Assembly (NCBI GenBank): GCA_050296935.1
Contig: JBNKRV010000308.1
Coordinates: 1-23,215, forward strand
DNA length: 23,215 nt
Direction: 5' to 3'
DNA from: Saccharicrinis sp050296935
GTDB taxonomy: Bacteria; Bacteroidota; Bacteroidia; Bacteroidales; Marinilabiliaceae
The notes under the pieces are model-generated. The model saw only the letters and a program-made list of their open reading frames with translations. It did not search any database and had not been told where the DNA came from. Position 1 is the stretch's first letter. Every line of letters begins with the position of its first letter. Both the position numbers and the translations under genes were made by a program. Shown piece after piece: positions 15,318-23,105 of the stretch.

Positions 15318-16496
15318 ATGTTTGATTTTGATGAAATAATTAACCGTGAAGGAACTGATGCTTTTAAGCTTGAACTAAGAGAAGCATTTTTTGGTACAAA
15401 TGATGTTTTGCCCTTATGGGTAGCGGATATGGACTTTAAAGCCCCTCCAAAAGTAATTGAAGCTATACAAGAAAGAGCGGCTCATAATATTTATGGTTAT
15501 ACAATCAGAGATCAAAAGTTTAACAGTTCAATTAAAAATTGGTTGACAAATCAGCACGATTGGAATATCGAAGAGGAATGGATCAAGTTTATTCCCGGTG
15601 TTCTACCTTCAATTGTTATAGCTATAAATGAATTTACAAATGAGGGAGATAAGGTAATTATTCAAACTCCGGTATATCCACCTTTCTATTCCATTGTAAA
15701 TGATAATAAAAGAGAGTTGCTTAAAAATAAGCTCATTGAAACCGATGGGTATTATACTATTGATTTCGATTTATTGGAAGAACAAGCGAGCGATCCTGAT
15801 ACAAAAATATTTGTGTTTTCAAATCCTCACAATCCGGTTGGAAGAGCATGGAAATATGAAGAATTAAAACGAATTGCTGAAATATGTATTAAGCATGACC
15901 TGATAATTGTTTCTGATGAGATACATAGTGATTTGTGTTTATTCGGAAATAAGCATCTTGTATTGGCCAGTTTATTTCCGGAATTAGGAGACAGACTCAT
16001 AACCGGAATGGCTCCTAGTAAAACTTTCAATATAGCAGGATTATCAACTGCGTATGCCGTGATTTCTGATGAAAAATTGAGAGATCGTTTTAATAAACGA
16101 TTAATTGCCTGTCAGATGCATATGGGAAATTTATTTGGAGGAGTTGCTTTAACTGCAGCGTATAATCATGGGGCTGAATGGTTGGATGCAATGAAGAAAT
16201 ATCTGGAGCAAAATGCTTTATTGGTTCAGGATTTTATAAAACAAGAGATGCCTGAAGTTGGTTTTGTATTACCAGAGGCTACTTATTTATTATGGCTGGA
16301 TTTTAGAAAATGGGGGATTTCACCTATTAAATTAAGAAAAGCAATGATTGAGATAGGAAAGGTCGGTTTGAATGATGGCTTATCTTTTGGTGCTGATGGG
16401 GCCGGTTTTCAAAGACTAAACATCGGTTCTCCTAAAGTAATTATACAAGAGGGACTGGAACGTATCTTAAAGGTCAGGAATCATTTGTTAAAATAG
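15318..16496 (+). CDS. MalY/PatB-type aminotransferase (probable cystathionine beta-lyase)
   Basis: This is a fold-type I PLP enzyme of 392 aa from the ATG at 15318, the normal length. The MalY/PatB group cleaves C-S bonds of cystathionine or cysteine conjugates to give thiols, pyruvate and ammonia. Visible signatures are the family opening FDFDEIINREGTDAFKLE, the LPLWVADMDFKAPP strand (31-44), GVLPSIVIAIN near the cofactor, SNPHNPVGR (168-176) and D200 in VSDEIHSDL, which contacts the pyridine nitrogen. The PLP-binding Lys235 is in APSKTFNIAGL. An in-frame TTG eight codons upstream (15294) is possible, but the ATG matches family starts. It is followed 119 bp later by the glycerate kinase. 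Whether it makes homocysteine or degrades cysteine conjugates is not decidable from the sequence. Confidence 0.9.
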   Translation: MFDFDEIINREGTDAFKLELREAFFGTNDVLPLWVADMDFKAPPKVIEAIQERAAHNIYGYTIRDQKFNSSIKNWLTNQHDWNIEEEWIKFIPGVLPSIVIAINEFTNEGDKVIIQTPVYPPFYSIVNDNKRELLKNKLIETDGYYTIDFDLLEEQASDPDTKIFVFSNPHNPVGRAWKYEELKRIAEICIKHDLIIVSDEIHSDLCLFGNKHLVLASLFPELGDRLITGMAPSKTFNIAGLSTAYAVISDEKLRDRFNKRLIACQMHMGNLFGGVALTAAYNHGAEWLDAMKKYLEQNALLVQDFIKQEMPEVGFVLPEATYLLWLDFRKWGISPIKLRKAMIEIGKVGLNDGLSFGADGAGFQRLNIGSPKVIIQEGLERILKVRNHLLK

Positions 16497-16615
16497 AATC
16501 TTATTTTTCAAGTTGTATAAATTCATTCATGCTTTATTTTATGTTATAATATGCAGGATAAAGTCCAATAAGAATTTTAAAATGTGTATTCAATAGGATT
16601 AACGATGCGACTTAT

Positions 16616-17734
16616 ATGAAGGTATTTCTTGTTCCGGATTCATTTAAAAATTCTGTTAATGCATCAGATATTATTGATGTACTTAGTCCGGAGTTATTAA
16701 ATAATCCTAAAATTCAACTTACGGCTATGCCATTATGTGATGGAGGAGAAGGAACTCTAGATACTTTAGTGAAAGGATTAAAGGGAGAAATTCATAATGA
16801 ATTAGTTCATAATGCGCTGGGAGATAGGTTAAAATGCAATATTGGAGTTGCTAAAGAATCAGCAATAATAGAATTAGCTCAGGCTTCTGGAATTGAGAAA
16901 ATTAATAGTAATCAATTAAATCCTTTTATATCAAATACCTATGGAACCGGTGAGCTGATTAAACGGGCTATTGATAGAGGGAAGAAAGATGTTGTATTAA
17001 CACTTGGAGGTAGTGCAACTGTTGATGGAGGAATTGGGATTGTTCAGGCCTTAGGTGGTAAATTTTATGATAAGGAAAATATATTATTAAACCCTGAAGA
17101 TTCAGTCCTTTTTAATTGGCACTCGGCTGACTTATCAGAATTTTTACGAACTATTAGAGGCATCAATTTTACAATAGCAGTGGATGTAGATAATAGACTT
17201 TTAGGGAAAAACGGTGCTGTTTACGTTTTTGGTCCTCAAAAAGGTGTGAAAAATTCAGATCTTCAAAAGTTTGATGGTGCATTAGGTAAGTGGAGCTCCT
17301 ACCTGGAAAGTAAATATAACTGTAACATTACCAGCATAAAAGGATCAGGAGCTGCAGGTGGAGCCATGATTCCTTTGCTTATTAATAAAACGACTAAAAT
17401 AATTTCTGGTTTCGAATTAGTCTCTGATAGTCTTGATTATAAGCATGAAATATATGAATGTGATTGGATAATTACAGGTGAAGGAAAAACTGATGAGCAG
17501 ACTTTTATGGGCAAAGGAGTTGGTGAGGTTATAAAATGGGCTAATCAATATAAAAAGAAAGTTATAGTAGTTGCAGGAATCAATACTATGAACAAGGAGC
17601 TTATTAAAAAATATAGCATTTATAAGGTATTTTCAATTATGGATGAAGCATCATCCTTACATGATGCTATGGAAAATGCATGCAATTATCTTTCTGTAAT
17701 AGGGGGAAAAATATCTCAATTGATTCAATCGTAA
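16616..17734 (+). CDS. Glycerate kinase, class II
   Basis: The 372-aa protein is of the GarK/GlxK family and phosphorylates D-glycerate, usually to 2-phosphoglycerate, linking glyoxylate and serine breakdown to glycolysis. Family blocks are all present: PDSFKNS (7-13), PLCDGGEGT (39-47), NTYGTGELI (107-115), the glycine-rich LTLGGSATVDGG (128-139), AVDVDNRLLGKNGA (188-201), KGSGAAGG (242-249) and ITGEGKTDEQT (286-296). The length is within the usual 370-385. It is read in the same direction as the C-S lyase but 119 bp away and may have its own promoter. It converges with the transporter gene, with only 37 bp between stops. No motif distinguishes 2- from 3-phosphoglycerate formation. Confidence 0.95.
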   Translation: MKVFLVPDSFKNSVNASDIIDVLSPELLNNPKIQLTAMPLCDGGEGTLDTLVKGLKGEIHNELVHNALGDRLKCNIGVAKESAIIELAQASGIEKINSNQLNPFISNTYGTGELIKRAIDRGKKDVVLTLGGSATVDGGIGIVQALGGKFYDKENILLNPEDSVLFNWHSADLSEFLRTIRGINFTIAVDVDNRLLGKNGAVYVFGPQKGVKNSDLQKFDGALGKWSSYLESKYNCNITSIKGSGAAGGAMIPLLINKTTKIISGFELVSDSLDYKHEIYECDWIITGEGKTDEQTFMGKGVGEVIKWANQYKKKVIVVAGINTMNKELIKKYSIYKVFSIMDEASSLHDAMENACNYLSVIGGKISQLIQS

Positions 17735-17771
17735 TTTGGTCACCGGTGTTTATAAATCGGGAAACAAGAGG

Positions 17772-18659
17772 TCAGTTTCGTTTTGTTGCATACTTTCTTT
17801 TTAAAACAGGAAAAAGAAAAACGGCAAGAAATATAACAATGGTTCCCACGTAAAAACCGTCAGACATATATTCAGATTCTCCAAATATAAAATAGGCTAA
17901 TAAAATACCATATACGGGTTCCATATTGATGGATAAAATAACGGTATAAGCAGATAACTCTTTCATAACATCAACGCTTACTGCAAATGCAAATGCTGTG
18001 CATACAATACCTAAAATTAATACGTAAAGTATGTCTGATAACGATACAGAGAAAAGGTTGTTGTTAAATTGATTCGTAAGAGCTAAATAGATTGATATTC
18101 CAACAAAACCTCCAAGCATTTCATAGAAACTAATTATTGTGGGTGGAAATTTTGTTGTAACAGACTTGTTTAAAATAGTAAATACAGTGGCTAGTAACGT
18201 GGAAATAATAGCCATTAAAATGCCGGATAAATACTTCAGTTCATAGCTAAAAATCATATATAAACCCAAAACAATTATTATTCCCACAATAAAATCTATC
18301 CAAATTATTCTTTTTCTAAAAAAAAATGGTTCCAGAATGCTGGCAAATAAAGTTCCGGAGGCTAGTATGCCAAGTGTTACCGATATATTTGAGATTTTAA
18401 TTGCATGAAAAAATGTGATCCAGTGAACAGCAACGACAAGTCCAATTCCAATAAGTTTTAAAATGTCGTTTTTATTAATAGCTAAGGATGCTTTTTTAGT
18501 GAAAAGAAAGAATAACAGACCAATAGTTGCAAATAGCATACGATACCATACCATTTGTATGGCTTGCATTTCTATAAGTTTACCCAGAATAGCAGTAAAT
18601 CCATATATTATTACAATTATATGTAATAAAATCAAACTGGAAGAATAGGTTCTTTTCAA
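17772..18659 (-). CDS. EamA/DMT-family transporter
   Basis: The inner-membrane protein has 295 aa and ten predicted transmembrane helices, arranged as two EamA repeats of five (about 8-140 and 145-285). Loops are short and Lys/Arg-rich, and the C-terminus KRKYATKRN is cytoplasmic. Characteristic EamA features include WYRMLFATIG at helix 2, VAVHWITFFHAIKISNISVTLGIL at helices 3-4, and NMEPVYGILLAYFIFGE near the end of the second repeat. Family members export amino acids or other metabolites; the substrate is unknown. The start is a TTG at 18659, because no in-frame ATG occurs before residue 31, which would delete the first helix. The gene is divergent from the SDR gene at 18829. Confidence 0.88.
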   Translation of the reverse strand: MKRTYSSSLILLHIIVIIYGFTAILGKLIEMQAIQMVWYRMLFATIGLLFFLFTKKASLAINKNDILKLIGIGLVVAVHWITFFHAIKISNISVTLGILASGTLFASILEPFFFRKRIIWIDFIVGIIIVLGLYMIFSYELKYLSGILMAIISTLLATVFTILNKSVTTKFPPTIISFYEMLGGFVGISIYLALTNQFNNNLFSVSLSDILYVLILGIVCTAFAFAVSVDVMKELSAYTVILSINMEPVYGILLAYFIFGESEYMSDGFYVGTIVIFLAVFLFPVLKRKYATKRN

Positions 18660-18828
18660 AACAGATACTTTTAAATAGCTAGTAAATATATTCCATAATT
18701 ATCTGAATGATACTGATAATGTTCAATATTTATTGTTTATAATTATGCATGTTGTATTTTTATCATTACAATAGATTTTAATGAAAATTTCTATTCAGGA
18801 TAAATACGATTACATCTAAAACAGTCTC

Positions 18829-19812
18829 ATGAAAGTTTTATTTATTGGAGGTACGGGAAATATCTCAATGGCCTGCTCAGAATTAGCCCTTAATAAAGGA
18901 GTTGATTTGTATTTGTTATGTAGAGGAAATACGGCTAGTATTCCTCAAGGTGCTATACCAATTTATTCAGATATTAATAACGTCAATGAGGTTAAAGATA
19001 AATTAAAAGGACAAAACTTTGATGTTGTTGTAAATTGGATAGCATTTAATGTTCATGATATTAATAGGGACTTTGAGCTATTTAAAAATATCACAAGGCA
19101 ATATATATTTATTAGTTCGGCCTCCTGTTATCAAAAACCACTTCAATATCCAGTAATTACTGAGAAAACACCAGTAATTAACACAATCTGGGATTATTCT
19201 TCCCATAAAATAGCCTGTGAAAAACAATTGCAATATTTATTTAAAAATTATCAGTTCCCAATCACCATTGTTCGACCTTCGCATACTTACGATACTGTTA
19301 TTCCAGTTGCAATTGGAGGATGGAAAAATTATAATATAATTGATCGCATAAAAAAAGGGAAGAAAGTTATTGTTCATGGTGATGGTACATCATTATGGAC
19401 CCTGACTCATGCCAGAGATTTTGCTAAAGGATTTGTTGGATTATTAGGCAAAGATGAAGCAATTGGGGAAGCATTTCATATAACATCGGATGAAACACTA
19501 ACCTGGAATCAAATATATGATACTGTAGGGATGGCAATCGATTGTGAAGTCAATAAAATTCATATTGCTTCTGATTTTATTGGAAAATTTGATGACCGGG
19601 TTAGGTGTAGTTTGTTAGGAGATAAGGCTGTTAGTGTCCTTTTTGATAATAGTAAAATTAAAAAACTAGTGCCCGATTTTATTGCAGATATAAAATTTGA
19701 AAAGGGAATAAAAAATACATTAGATTGGTTTGAAGAAGATGATAGTAGAAAAGTAATATCCGAAAATCTGGAAGATTTTATCAATAAAGTAATACAAGCC
19801 TATGAAAGGTAA
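18829..19812 (+). CDS. NAD(P)-dependent SDR-family epimerase/dehydratase-like protein
   Basis: This 327-aa atypical extended SDR resembles the CSP41/isoflavone-reductase-like side of the superfamily. The Rossmann motif is FIGGTGNIS (5-13), with Ser in place of the third Gly, as is frequent in atypical SDRs. D48 in YSDIN is a likely cofactor contact, and VVNWIAF is at about 67-73. The active-site strand is ISSASCYQKP (95-104), followed by Y123 and K127 in DYSSHKIACEK, so the YxxxK pair is kept and catalysis is possible. RPSHTYD and LWTLTHARDFAKGFVGLLG are usual for the family. The substrate is unknown. It is followed by 144 bp and then the pyr operon promoter, so it is probably not part of that operon. 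Confidence 0.8.
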   Translation: MKVLFIGGTGNISMACSELALNKGVDLYLLCRGNTASIPQGAIPIYSDINNVNEVKDKLKGQNFDVVVNWIAFNVHDINRDFELFKNITRQYIFISSASCYQKPLQYPVITEKTPVINTIWDYSSHKIACEKQLQYLFKNYQFPITIVRPSHTYDTVIPVAIGGWKNYNIIDRIKKGKKVIVHGDGTSLWTLTHARDFAKGFVGLLGKDEAIGEAFHITSDETLTWNQIYDTVGMAIDCEVNKIHIASDFIGKFDDRVRCSLLGDKAVSVLFDNSKIKKLVPDFIADIKFEKGIKNTLDWFEEDDSRKVISENLEDFINKVIQAYER

Positions 19813-19956
19813 ATGACAATCATGGTTAAAAAAAGAGAATTGTAATTTAATTCGTAATACTTTGAAATTGATACGAATCAGTAAAAAGTGCAATTGATGA
19901 GAACATTTTTTATGGGCAAAAATTTAAAAATGATTAAGCAATTGTATTTTTTGTAT

Positions 19957-19964
19957 TACCTTTG
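19957..19964 (+). promoter_or_regulatory. Predicted -7 element of the pyrBI operon promoter
   Basis: TACCTTTG fits TAnnTTTG exactly. A -33 TTG in good register is not obvious. Initiation would be near 19970, leaving only about 4 nt before the leader ATG at 19974 and about 330 nt before pyrB, so a long transcribed leader is expected. Confidence 0.5.
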
Positions 19965-19973
19965 TATTTTGGA

Positions 19974-20300
19974 ATGAGAAAGCAATTTTTTATAGTAAAA
20001 GATAGATTCTTCAAGCTGACATCGTCAAATTTCTATGACGTTTATTCTCATTCTTCTTTATTTGAATTCGATTATTGTTTATGGCTGACCTATTTATGTA
20101 GGTCTTTTTTTTGCCCTTTTGTTAAAGGTCAGCAAACCGTCATAACTTTTAATTTATATAATATATCCAAATGTATTTACATTATTCCTGTGTATTGGGT
20201 TGTTAAGGAAGCATGGATGTCATTTGTTAATTCATTATTAAATGACGTTTGTTGTTCTAAAACGGATATGAATCATACACAGGCATTAATTTTATATTAA
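19974..20300 (+). CDS. Leader ORF upstream of pyrB (putative attenuation leader peptide)
   Basis: This open frame of 108 codons starts with ATG just after the predicted transcription start. Its TAA (20298-20300) is immediately followed by the pyrB ATG (20301). The product has no known domain and is rich in Phe, Tyr, Cys and Leu, which mainly reflects T-rich codons. The terminator hairpin at 20087-20104 and its T8 run lie inside the frame, so a translating ribosome would disrupt the hairpin, and coupling to pyrB is possible at the TAAATG junction. In E. coli the pyrBI leader also has an ORF (pyrL, 44 codons) that runs through the attenuator. Avoiding stops for 108 codons in such AT-rich sequence is unlikely by chance. 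Whether a stable protein accumulates is unknown. The frame is open back to a TTG at 19962, but that precedes the predicted mRNA start. Confidence 0.6.
   Translation: MRKQFFIVKDRFFKLTSSNFYDVYSHSSLFEFDYCLWLTYLCRSFFCPFVKGQQTVITFNLYNISKCIYIIPVYWVVKEAWMSFVNSLLNDVCCSKTDMNHTQALILY
20023..20040 (+). promoter_or_regulatory. Pause-type hairpin and T-rich tract in the pyr leader
   Basis: CGTCA (20023-20027) pairs with TGACG (20036-20040) across an 8-nt loop. The following 40 bases (20041-20080) contain 25 T residues. A hairpin followed by a U-rich stretch is the layout of the UTP-sensitive pause site in enterobacterial pyrBI leaders. Confidence 0.5.
20084..20133 (+). terminator. pyrBI attenuator: terminator with competing antiterminator pairing
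   Basis: The terminator stem is GACCTA (20087-20092) with TAGGTC (20099-20104), a 6-nt loop and eight T residues (20105-20112). The same left arm, extended to GCTGACCT (20084-20091), is perfectly complementary to AGGTCAGC (20126-20133), which would prevent the terminator. A further outer pairing, TATGACG (20034-20040) with CGTCATA (20138-20144), can nest around it. It sits about 190 bp before pyrB, inside the leader ORF. Confidence 0.7.
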
Positions 20301-21212
20301 ATGAAAAACAGAAGTTTAGTTTCAATTAATGATTTCACAAAAAATGAAATACTTCAAATTGTTGATTTAGCAGCAAAATTTGAAGCGGATCCTAATCAGG
20401 AATTACTGAAAAATAAAGTTATCGCAAGCTTGTTTTTTGAGCCGTCCACCCGAACCAGATTGAGTTTTGAAACTGCTATAAGTAGGCTGGGAGGAAGAAT
20501 TGTTGGTTTTTCTGATGCCCGTTCTTCTTCAACTACAAAGGGAGAAACGTTAAAAGACACCATTAAAATGGTAAGCAATTATGCTGATTTAATTGTAATG
20601 CGACATCCGCTGGAAGGAAGTGCCAGATATGCTTCGGAACAATCCTCAGTACCAATTATTAATGCCGGAGATGGTGCAAATCAACATCCGACTCAAACAT
20701 TACTGGATTTATATTCCATAAAAAAAACTCAGGGAACACTTGAAAACCTGAATATTTTTATGGTAGGGGATTTAAAATATGGTCGCACAGTTCATTCATT
20801 ACTACAGGCAATGAGTCACTTTAATCCTGTATTTAATTTTATTTCTCCGGACGAATTAAGAATGCCTGATGAGTATAAATTCTGGTTAGATTCTCAAGGA
20901 ATTACTTTTTATGAACATAGAGAATTTACAGATATAATTTCAAGAGCAGATATATTGTATATGACCAGAGTACAGCAAGAGAGATTTGCTGATCATATTG
21001 AATATGAGAAGGTTAAAAATGTATATATTCTTAAGAACTCAATGCTGAAAAATACAAAAGAAAACCTTCGTATTTTGCACCCATTACCCCGGGTTAATGA
21101 AATAAGTACAGATGTAGATGAAAATCCTAAAGCTTATTATTTTGAACAGGCAGAAAACGGGGTGTACGCTCGTATGGCTATTATTGCCTCAATTTTAGGT
21201 TTAGCTGAATAG
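20301..21212 (+). CDS. pyrB: Aspartate carbamoyltransferase catalytic subunit
   Basis: PyrB condenses carbamoyl phosphate with aspartate to carbamoyl aspartate, the committed step of pyrimidine synthesis. It is 303 aa, typical for the E. coli-like catalytic chain. The carbamoyl-phosphate motif FEPSTRTR spans 46-53. The 80s-loop equivalents are S76 and K80 (SSSTTKGET), RHPLEG is at 101-106 and HPTQ at 129-132. The aspartate-binding strand MTRVQQERF is at 221-229, and LHPLPRVNEI at 259-268 carries the catalytic HPLP. All are intact. The next gene encodes the regulatory chain, so this should be a class B holoenzyme with allosteric control. Its ATG abuts the stop of the leader ORF. Confidence 0.98.
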   Translation: MKNRSLVSINDFTKNEILQIVDLAAKFEADPNQELLKNKVIASLFFEPSTRTRLSFETAISRLGGRIVGFSDARSSSTTKGETLKDTIKMVSNYADLIVMRHPLEGSARYASEQSSVPIINAGDGANQHPTQTLLDLYSIKKTQGTLENLNIFMVGDLKYGRTVHSLLQAMSHFNPVFNFISPDELRMPDEYKFWLDSQGITFYEHREFTDIISRADILYMTRVQQERFADHIEYEKVKNVYILKNSMLKNTKENLRILHPLPRVNEISTDVDENPKAYYFEQAENGVYARMAIIASILGLAE

Positions 21213-21254
21213 TTTTATTGTTTTTATTTCAATTAATTTTTATTTCAAATTGCT

Positions 21255-21713
21255 ATGGGTAAAAAAAGAGAATTAAGTGTAAGTGCCATTAAAGAAGGTA
21301 CTGTAATAGACCATATACCTGCGCATTATTTATTTAAGGTTATTAGTATATTAGGGCTTGATAAATGCGAAAACCTTATTACGTTCGGAACTAATTTAGG
21401 AAGTCAAAGACATGGGAAAAAGGCAATTATTAAAGTAGCAGATAAGTTTTTTGATGAGAAGGATTTAAACAAAATCGCTCTGGTTGCTCCTGAAGCACGT
21501 TTTAATATCATCAGAGAATATGATGTGGTCGAAAAAAGAGAGGTGACCATACCTGAAAAAATTATTGGTATCGCTAAATGTTTTAATCCTAAGTGTATTA
21601 CAAATAACGAAAAAATTGTAACTAAGTTTTTGTTGGTACCTTCTTCAGAGCTGGCGCTTAAGTGCCATTACTGTGAAAAGATCACAGTCGAAGAACATCT
21701 CGAAATAATATAA
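21255..21713 (+). CDS. pyrI: Aspartate carbamoyltransferase regulatory subunit
   Basis: PyrI is the regulatory chain that binds CTP/UTP or ATP and holds catalytic trimers together. The length, 152 aa, equals that of E. coli. The N-terminal allosteric domain includes AIKEGTVIDHIPAHYLFKVISIL in two adjoining strands (about 11-33) and NLGSQRHGKKAIIKV, with the family's nucleotide-binding Lys residues. The C-terminal zinc domain keeps all four ligands: C109, C114, C137 and C140 (CFNPKC and CHYC). It starts 42 bp after pyrB and is surely co-transcribed with it. Confidence 0.98.
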   Translation: MGKKRELSVSAIKEGTVIDHIPAHYLFKVISILGLDKCENLITFGTNLGSQRHGKKAIIKVADKFFDEKDLNKIALVAPEARFNIIREYDVVEKREVTIPEKIIGIAKCFNPKCITNNEKIVTKFLLVPSSELALKCHYCEKITVEEHLEII

Positions 21714-21728
21714 ACATTTACAAATTAT

Positions 21729-22322
21729 ATGTCAAAAGTAGATTGGAAACCCGGTAATATGGTTTACCCTTTACCTGCAGTAATGGTATCTGTTGGTAAT
21801 TCTCCTGAGAATTATAATATTATTACAATTGCATGGACAGGTACCATTTGCTCTGATCCACCCATGTGTTATATCTCAGTAAGAAAAGGTAGGCATTCTT
21901 ATAAAGCATTAAAAGAGACAGGAGAGTTCGTTATTAATTTAACAACAAAAGATTTAGCCTATGCAACAGATTGGTGTGGTGTGCGCTCGGGAAGGCAGTA
22001 CGATAAATTCAAGGAAATGAATTTGACTCCCGGGAAAGCAAGTGTAGTAAAAGCTCCTATAATTGAAGAGTCGCCAATTAATATCGAATGTAAAGTAAAA
22101 CAAGTGATTCCTTTGGGTACTCACGATATGTTTATGGCAGAAGTAGTGAATGTAAAAGCTTCTGAAGAATATATTGATTCTACTACGGGTGCGTTCTCGC
22201 TTAACAAAGCAAAACCCATTTGTTATTCTCATGGTAATTATTACGAAGTGGGAAAGAAAATAGGGAAGTTTGGATATGCTGTAGAGAAAAAGAAAAAGAA
22301 GAAAAGAACCTTGCGTAAGTAG
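21729..22322 (+). CDS. Flavin reductase-like FMN-binding protein
   Basis: The 197-aa protein has the flavin-reductase split-barrel fold (about 10-165). Typical segments are MVSVGNSPENYNIITIAWTGTICSDPPMCYISVRKGRHSYKALKETGEFVINL (about 19-71, in consecutive strands) and later VRSGRQYDKF. Such proteins bind FMN and reduce it with NAD(P)H, or act as flavoproteins with small-molecule substrates; a specific reaction cannot be given. The C-terminus ends in a run of Lys/Arg residues, a likely flexible basic tail. It begins 15 bp after pyrI, so it belongs to the pyrBI transcript, although no link to pyrimidine synthesis is known from sequence. Confidence 0.85.
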   Translation: MSKVDWKPGNMVYPLPAVMVSVGNSPENYNIITIAWTGTICSDPPMCYISVRKGRHSYKALKETGEFVINLTTKDLAYATDWCGVRSGRQYDKFKEMNLTPGKASVVKAPIIEESPINIECKVKQVIPLGTHDMFMAEVVNVKASEEYIDSTTGAFSLNKAKPICYSHGNYYEVGKKIGKFGYAVEKKKKKKRTLRK

Positions 22323-22404
22323 CTTATGATAAAATATTATATTACGTACCCGATGATTATTCCAAGCATATCTGCTAAATGATTTTTCTATTATATTTAA
22401 AAAA
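22323..22404. other. Short spacer downstream of the pyr operon
   Basis: This is 82 bp of AT-rich sequence. No convincing terminator hairpin was seen after the flavin reductase gene, so the inverted repeat element that follows may serve as the transcript end. Confidence 0.35.
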
Positions 22405-22412
22405 TCTATTAA

Positions 22413-22618
22413 CCTGAGTTCGATATAAAATTAATGGCTCAAATCGCTTATAAATATTGAGTTTCAAGGAATGTTTGCGAAAGCATACCGGGCTATGGTA
22501 AGCAAATATGACGCAGAAAATCGGTATTTATAAGCGAAATTCATAGCTTTTCATTAAATAATCGATTTACGGCTCTAAATTTTATCACCATAGCTCGCTA
22601 ATTTTAATCGAACTCAGG
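22413..22618. mobile_element. MITE-like element with CCTGAGTTCGA terminal inverted repeats
   Basis: The ends are exact inverse repeats: CCTGAGTTCGAT at 22413-22424 and its complement at 22607-22618. Both are flanked by TTAA (22409-22412 and 22619-22622), a possible 4-bp target duplication. With the palindromic flanks the symmetry extends to 20 bp per side. An internal inverted pair, CGCTTATAAATA and TATTTATAAGCG, lies about 80 bp apart. There is no ORF, so it would need a transposase in trans. A second partial copy at 131-185 starts at the same base, which supports the assigned end. Confidence 0.7.
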
Positions 22619-22681
22619 TTAATAGACAAATAGTATGAATTATGATATTGCATTTGGTATGAATAAAATAACGAACCACCA

Positions 22682-23102
22682 ATCGTAGCCAGTCACCAGG
22701 CTAAAAGCCTAGTGCATAAGCTCTCACACTATTCAGCGTACGGATCTCGTACTGAGTGGTTCTCTACATCATGGGAATCGAAGATCGATGTAGTCAAACA
22801 GCGTATTACTAAAGATTGCCAATGAAGAATGCAACTGATTGTACATATCAGCCAAAGCGATATATCCTCGATTTTAAAGACGTTCAATCGTGATGGAGGT
22901 TCCTAAAATAGGACTTTGCCAACTTAAATTAAATATTATTTGGCGTTAGCGATTTCCGTTGCGCTCCAATTGAGCAATGACCCTACCTCCCATTACTCAT
23001 AAATTGTACATTTTTTTTAGGTATTCATGATTTCGTACCTCAATTCGGGACTTGCACCCTATGGACAAATTAATGACCCAGTCACTCTCAATTTGACGCA
23101 AC
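22682..23102 (-). mobile_element. ORF-less group II intron-like element (relic or compact derivative)
   Basis: On the minus strand the sequence begins GTTGCGTC (from 23102) and soon contains GTGCAAGTCCC (23057-23047), a conserved piece of group II domain I. Near its end is a domain V-like hairpin (22762-22725) with GTACG/CGTAC and CACT/AGTG arms. The GTGTGAGAGC that follows, a hairpin at 22714-22694 and the closing GGCTACGAT (to 22682) match the 3' ends of Bacteroidota group II introns. Other stems are at 22764-22770/22787-22793 and 22972-22979/22991-22998. At about 421 bp there is no reverse transcriptase ORF. The 5' end departs from GTGYG, so activity is doubtful and the exact boundaries are uncertain. 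Confidence 0.65.
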
Positions 23103-23105
23103 TAT

